From assembly GCA_945860295.1 (NCBI GenBank), contig CAMAQH010000038.1, forward strand, positions 1-36,416: a stretch of 36,416 nt of DNA. The letters are read 5' to 3'. This DNA is from Prosthecobacter debontii. GTDB taxonomy: Bacteria > Verrucomicrobiota > Verrucomicrobiia > Verrucomicrobiales > Verrucomicrobiaceae. The translations under genes were made by a program, and so were the position numbers. The notes beneath the pieces were generated by a model, which had not been told where the DNA came from, ran no database searches, and saw nothing but the letters and a program-made list of their open reading frames with translations. Below, in pieces: positions 33,365 through 36,416 of this stretch. Each line of letters begins with the position of its first letter. Position 1 is the stretch's first letter.

Positions 33365-36166
33365 CTACCGCACCGGCCCCAGGCTCATCAGGTAAGCCAT
33401 GAGATGCACCACGTTCTCCTCACCCAGGGCGGTGAGCTGGCCTTCGGGCATGAGGGACATCGTGAGTTGCTGCTGCTCGGTGATCTGGGATTTCTCGATG
33501 GTCAGCTTTTCTGCCGGGGTTTGCACGGTGACGGTGCGCTCGGTCTGGGCAGGGATGACGCCGGTGAGGGTGCGGCCATCTTTGAGCTTGAAGACGCTCA
33601 TGCGGTAGTCGGCGGGCACAATGGCGTTCGGGTCGATGATGTTTTCGAGCAGGTAGGTGAGCTTGTGGCGATCTCCGCCGGTGAGGTCGGGGCCGATCAT
33701 GCCGCCTTCGCCGTAGAGCTTGTGGCAGGCACCGCAGACGGCGGTGAAGATGGCTTTGCCTTTGGCGGCTTCGCCTTTGGCGAGGCGCTCGGGGGTGAGC
33801 TTCTTGGTCCAATCAGCGAGTTCGGCTTTTTTAGCCTCAGGCGTGTCGCGCAGTTCGCCCCAGACGGCGGTGAGCTTGGTGGTGAGGTCGGCGTCGTTCA
33901 GGCTGCGGATGGCGCGGGCCTGATACGGAGTGATGACGGCGACGGGGACTTGACCGGACTTCACGACATCGAGCAAGGCATGGGCGTAGCTGGGGCGGGT
34001 GACGAGCGTGGCGACGGTGGCCGCCTGCTGCTCCTCACTGCGCTGCGGCCAGGGGCTGAGCAGGGCTTTCGGGATGTTCGGGTCATCGTAAGCGGCGAGC
34101 GCACTGCGCGCGGCGGTGCCGAGGACTTTATCATTGATCAAACTGCGCACGATGGGCAGCAGCTCGGGCTTGGCGCTGCGGGTGAGGCCGGTGAAGGCGT
34201 TGCGGCGCGCGTTGGCATCGCCCTCCGCGTTTTTGACGATGGCGATGAGTTCGTCTGTGGCGCGTCCGCTGCCGAAGATGAGGGAGAGGGTTTTGGTGTG
34301 ATCAAGGAGTGACGGCATCTTGCCGTCAGATGAGGGCTGGAAGCGCTCACTCCTTGTGGCGAGTTCATCCCAGCCCTTGGGCTTCTTTGCGGAGCTGAAG
34401 CCGTCGAGTCCAGCGGCCATGCCGGCGAGGATGTCTTCGCGGACAGAGGCTTCCTTCGTCATCAAGGCCACGAGCGCATCGACGGCGGCGGGCTGCTTCT
34501 CGATGTCCTCGGCGATGCGGCGGGCGACGAGTCGGCGCACGGTGGGGATCTTCGCGTTGGCGATGAACTCCACGCCCTTCATGGGGTCCGCCGCTACGGC
34601 GGGCTCGATGCCATACCAGATCATGAGCGGCTGCTGCCGGTCATTCGCGTCTTCCTCATGCTGCGCCAACGCCGTAGCGATGGGCCAGCGGGCTTCTAAA
34701 TTTTGCAAACGCAACGAGGATGCCAGGTGGAGTCGGTCCAAACCATCTTCGCTATCTGCATCAACGAGCGACGGCATCGGTTTCCGTGATGGCTTGATTT
34801 TGGTGCCTCGCTCACGCTGCTGTTGAATCGCCATGCGACTCCACCAGTTGTTCGGACTGCCCGACAGTGTGTCTATCTCCTCATCCTTCATCGTCGCCAC
34901 ATTGATCGGCTCAGCCTTCTTCGGCTCCCCATACACGATCTTGTAAATGCGTCCGCTCGTCCGATGCACGCCGTCGTTGTCGTGGCATTCGCCGGAGTCG
35001 GACCAGTCGGCGACGAAGACGTTGCCGTCGGGGCCGGTGAGGAGGTCGATGCCGCGGAACCATTTGTCTTTGGCCTTCATGAAGTCGGGCGCGTGCTTTC
35101 CAGTGTAGCCGCAGCCTTCGCGGAGGAGTTTGTCCATGTTAATGCGGTTGCCGTGCAGGTTGCAGGTGAGCATGGCGCCGTGGTATTCCTTCGGCCAGGT
35201 GCCGCCCTGATAGATCAACATGCCGACGTGGGCATGACCGCCGCCGAGTTCGAGGGTTTTGTTGCTGATGCCAGTGCGGATGTCGCTCCATTTCTCGGAG
35301 CCGGTGTCCCAATGGAAGTGGTCGGCGGTCTGCTCGATGACCTCATACACGTAGGGGTTCAGATGGGTGCCAAACATGCGGCGGTAATACGCGCCGGGGA
35401 TGACGTGCCAGAGGTGGCCGATGACGGTATTGATCATGAACAGCTCGCCCTCGGCATTCCAATCGTGCCCCCAGGAGTTCGTGCCACCGTGGGCGACGGC
35501 TTCGACGACCTTGCGCGTGGGGTGGAAGCGCCAGATGGCGCAGTTGAACTTGAGGCGTTTGTCCGCAGGCGTGCCGGGAGCGCCGACGGCGGAGGTATCC
35601 GTGATGCCGTGGCGGCCATAGAGCCAGCCATCGGGACCCCAGCGCAGGCCGTTGACGATGTTGTGGCCGATGGTCTTGGTGTTGAAGCCATCGAGCAGGA
35701 TCTCGGGCTCGCCATCGGGCACATCGTCGCCGTTTTTATCGGCGATGAAGCTGAGGGTGCCGTTGTTTAAAATCCACGCGCCGCCGTAACCGATCTCGAC
35801 GCTCGTGAGGTAGCTGCCCTGATCCCAGAAGACCTTCCGCCCGTCGTGCTTTCCATCGCCATCCTTGTCTTCGAGGATGATGATCCGATCCCGCAGCTTC
35901 GTGTCCCAGCGTGCGGGGTTTTCTGCATAAGTGTAGTTTTCCGCGACCCAGAGCCGCCCCTTGGCATCCCAAGCCATGGCGATGGGCTGCTGCACATCCG
36001 GCTCCGCCGCGAAAACCTGGCATTTGAACCCCGGCGGCAGTTCCATCGTCCGCGCGACCTCCTCAGCAGGCATAGGGGAGCCTTTTTCGGAATTGAAGGG
36101 AGCAGGGAAGGGCTCGGCAGAGAGCAGAGGGCTAAGGGCGGAGAGGAATAGAAGAGAGCGGAGCAT
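33365..36166 (-). CDS. PVC-type haem-binding protein (propeller + HEAT-like + cytochrome c)
   Basis: The start at 36166 gives a signal peptide (MLRSLLFLSALSPLLSAEP) and 933 aa; a GTG at 36229 overlapping the upstream stop is possible. A sugar-dehydrogenase-like beta-propeller (about 40-420: QPIAMAWDAKGRLWVAENYTY, DRIIILEDKDGDGKHDGRKVF, NGLRWGPDGWLYGRHG, LTGPDGNVFVADW) is followed by a HEAT-like helical region. A cytochrome-c domain follows, with CGACH near residue 812 and distal SMMP-like TMSLMPEGQL. It would be exported and pass electrons from a membrane-associated sugar or alcohol oxidation. The helical region contains two in-frame palindromic insertions (residues about 452-467 and 604-621) and seems shorter than usual at the first one. 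Confidence 0.87.
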   Translation of the reverse strand: MLRSLLFLSALSPLLSAEPFPAPFNSEKGSPMPAEEVARTMELPPGFKCQVFAAEPDVQQPIAMAWDAKGRLWVAENYTYAENPARWDTKLRDRIIILEDKDGDGKHDGRKVFWDQGSYLTSVEIGYGGAWILNNGTLSFIADKNGDDVPDGEPEILLDGFNTKTIGHNIVNGLRWGPDGWLYGRHGITDTSAVGAPGTPADKRLKFNCAIWRFHPTRKVVEAVAHGGTNSWGHDWNAEGELFMINTVIGHLWHVIPGAYYRRMFGTHLNPYVYEVIEQTADHFHWDTGSEKWSDIRTGISNKTLELGGGHAHVGMLIYQGGTWPKEYHGAMLTCNLHGNRINMDKLLREGCGYTGKHAPDFMKAKDKWFRGIDLLTGPDGNVFVADWSDSGECHDNDGVHRTSGRIYKIVYGEPKKAEPINVATMKDEEIDTLSGSPNNWWSRMAIQQQRERGTKIKPSRKPMPSLVDADSEDGLDRLHLASSLRLQNLEARWPIATALAQHEEDANDRQQPLMIWYGIEPAVAADPMKGVEFIANAKIPTVRRLVARRIAEDIEKQPAAVDALVALMTKEASVREDILAGMAAGLDGFSSAKKPKGWDELATRSERFQPSSDGKMPSLLDHTKTLSLIFGSGRATDELIAIVKNAEGDANARRNAFTGLTRSAKPELLPIVRSLINDKVLGTAARSALAAYDDPNIPKALLSPWPQRSEEQQAATVATLVTRPSYAHALLDVVKSGQVPVAVITPYQARAIRSLNDADLTTKLTAVWGELRDTPEAKKAELADWTKKLTPERLAKGEAAKGKAIFTAVCGACHKLYGEGGMIGPDLTGGDRHKLTYLLENIIDPNAIVPADYRMSVFKLKDGRTLTGVIPAQTERTVTVQTPAEKLTIEKSQITEQQQLTMSLMPEGQLTALGEENVVHLMAYLMSLGPVR
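34304..34355. repeat. Palindromic element copy A inside the PVC haem-protein gene
   Basis: Outer arms AAGGAGTGA (34304-34312) and TCACTCCTT (34347-34355) are perfect complements. Inside them GACGGC (34311-34316) and GCCGTC (34322-34327) form a second perfect hairpin. On the coding strand it reads SERFQPSSDGKMPSLLD, a stretch unlike the HEAT-like sequence on either side. It resembles copy B at 34766-34813 in sequence, structure and frame. Confidence 0.75.
34766..34813. repeat. Palindromic element copy B inside the PVC haem-protein gene
   Basis: Outer arms GAGCGA (34766-34771) and TCGCTC (34808-34813) are complementary, with an inner ACGG/CCGT pair (34771-34774, 34784-34787). On the coding strand it ends GATGCCGTCGCTCGTTGAT, against GATGCCGTCACTCCTTGAT in copy A, 17 of 19 bases identical. 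It encodes ERGTKIKPSRKPMPSLVD in the same reading frame as copy A. Confidence 0.7.
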
Positions 36167-36225
36167 GGTCGAGGTGAGAGAACGAAACTCAGGGAGGTTT
36201 TTCGCGAGGAGCTTTCGGTGATGAT

Positions 36226-36416
36226 TCACCGCTTCGGCAACTCCGGGGTGAGCGGGATTTCTTTTCTCAAAGCACGACCCAGAGTGCCGGTGAGCCAGAG
36301 GTAATGATCGGACGGCAACTGAGGTTCGGTGAGGAAGCCGTCGGTGCCGATGGGTGCATTGGAGGTTGTTTTGAAAATGGCGGTGCCTTCATCCAGTTCA
36401 TCAAACATGGCGACGT
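36226..36416 (-). CDS. 3' end of a GH71/99-like glycoside hydrolase-family gene (5' end outside window)
   Basis: The last 62 codons read VAMFDELDEGTAIFKTTSNA, then PSDHYLWLTGTLGRALRKEI and TPELPKR. This is like the C-terminal end of GH71/GH99-like secreted proteins of Bacteroidetes and Verrucomicrobia, where MFDE.DEGTAIFK follows the last barrel strand and LPSDHYLWL precedes the final helix. The frame is open to the window edge, so the start is not visible. Its TGA overlaps the alternative GTG start of the PVC haem-protein gene, suggesting the two are transcribed together. Confidence 0.6.
   Translation of the reverse strand, partial: VAMFDELDEGTAIFKTTSNAPIGTDGFLTEPQLPSDHYLWLTGTLGRALRKEIPLTPELPKR

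Noticed and set aside
33329..34312. 327-codon forward frame opposite the PVC haem-protein gene
   Set aside because: Gly/Ala/Asp-rich shadow of a gene with an unambiguous CxxCH and propeller on the other strand.

Overview
The window looks like a chromosomal segment of a Verrucomicrobiota bacterium, probably Verrucomicrobiales. The evidence is gene content: a PVC-type haem-binding protein with a CxxCH site plus a remnant of a second one, two Tat-exported Gfo/Idh/MocA oxidoreductases, one intact and one wrecked secreted sulfatase, a GH71/99-like fragment, and prepilin-like proteins typical of that phylum. LpxK and a family 9 (heptosyltransferase-like) glycosyltransferase show a Gram-negative, LPS-type outer membrane. 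Genes are GC-rich. Few starts have a clear Shine-Dalgarno sequence, and several genes are coupled by 4-base GTGA or ATGA overlaps. No rRNA, tRNA, CRISPR array or intact transposase gene was seen.

Layout. 1-2653 (-): N-terminal 884 codons of a large secreted multi-domain adhesin-like protein with near-identical 270-bp tandem repeats. 2654-3434: AT-richer gap. 3435-4608: zinc-ribbon protein, C-terminal remnant of a PVC haem protein, DUF3817 membrane protein. 4728-8465: creatininase-like amidohydrolase, metallophosphoesterase and glycosyltransferase pair, an antitoxin-like remnant, DUF2238-like membrane protein. 8532-12519: two Tat Gfo/Idh/MocA proteins, a short prepilin-like ORF, and a two-gene operon of sugar epimerase plus oxidoreductase with a clear terminator. 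12709-19403 (+): a co-directional run of LysM lipoprotein, NAD-dependent epimerase-like protein, lpxK, HKD phospholipase-D-like protein, secreted glycosidase-like beta-propeller and sulfatase. 19440-25147: a third Gfo protein, an FKBP gene with an in-frame stop, glpD, a malectin-like fragment, a DUF234-type ATPase behind a perfect palindrome, and a sulfatase wreck. 25237-31190 (+): ParA ATPase with a roadblock-like partner, then an amino-sugar group (NagA, SDR, ROK kinase, SIS protein) interrupted by a 170-bp MITE-like element and a broken prepilin-like gene. 31209-36416 (-): topoisomerase IV/gyrase subunit A, a large PVC haem-binding protein, and the 3' end of a GH71/99-like gene.

Read together, the genes suggest a free-living glycan degrader: secreted or periplasmic sulfatase, propeller glycosidase and Gfo oxidoreductases attack complex, possibly sulfated, sugars, while epimerase, NagA, ROK kinase and SIS proteins process the products. 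The region is also eroding. Five or six genes are broken in different ways, and small palindromic elements sit between and even inside genes. The most interesting observation is a pair of related palindromic elements carried in the same reading frame inside the PVC haem-protein gene, comparable in behaviour to Rickettsia palindromic elements. The ParA/roadblock pair is the best candidate for an under-described two-protein system.
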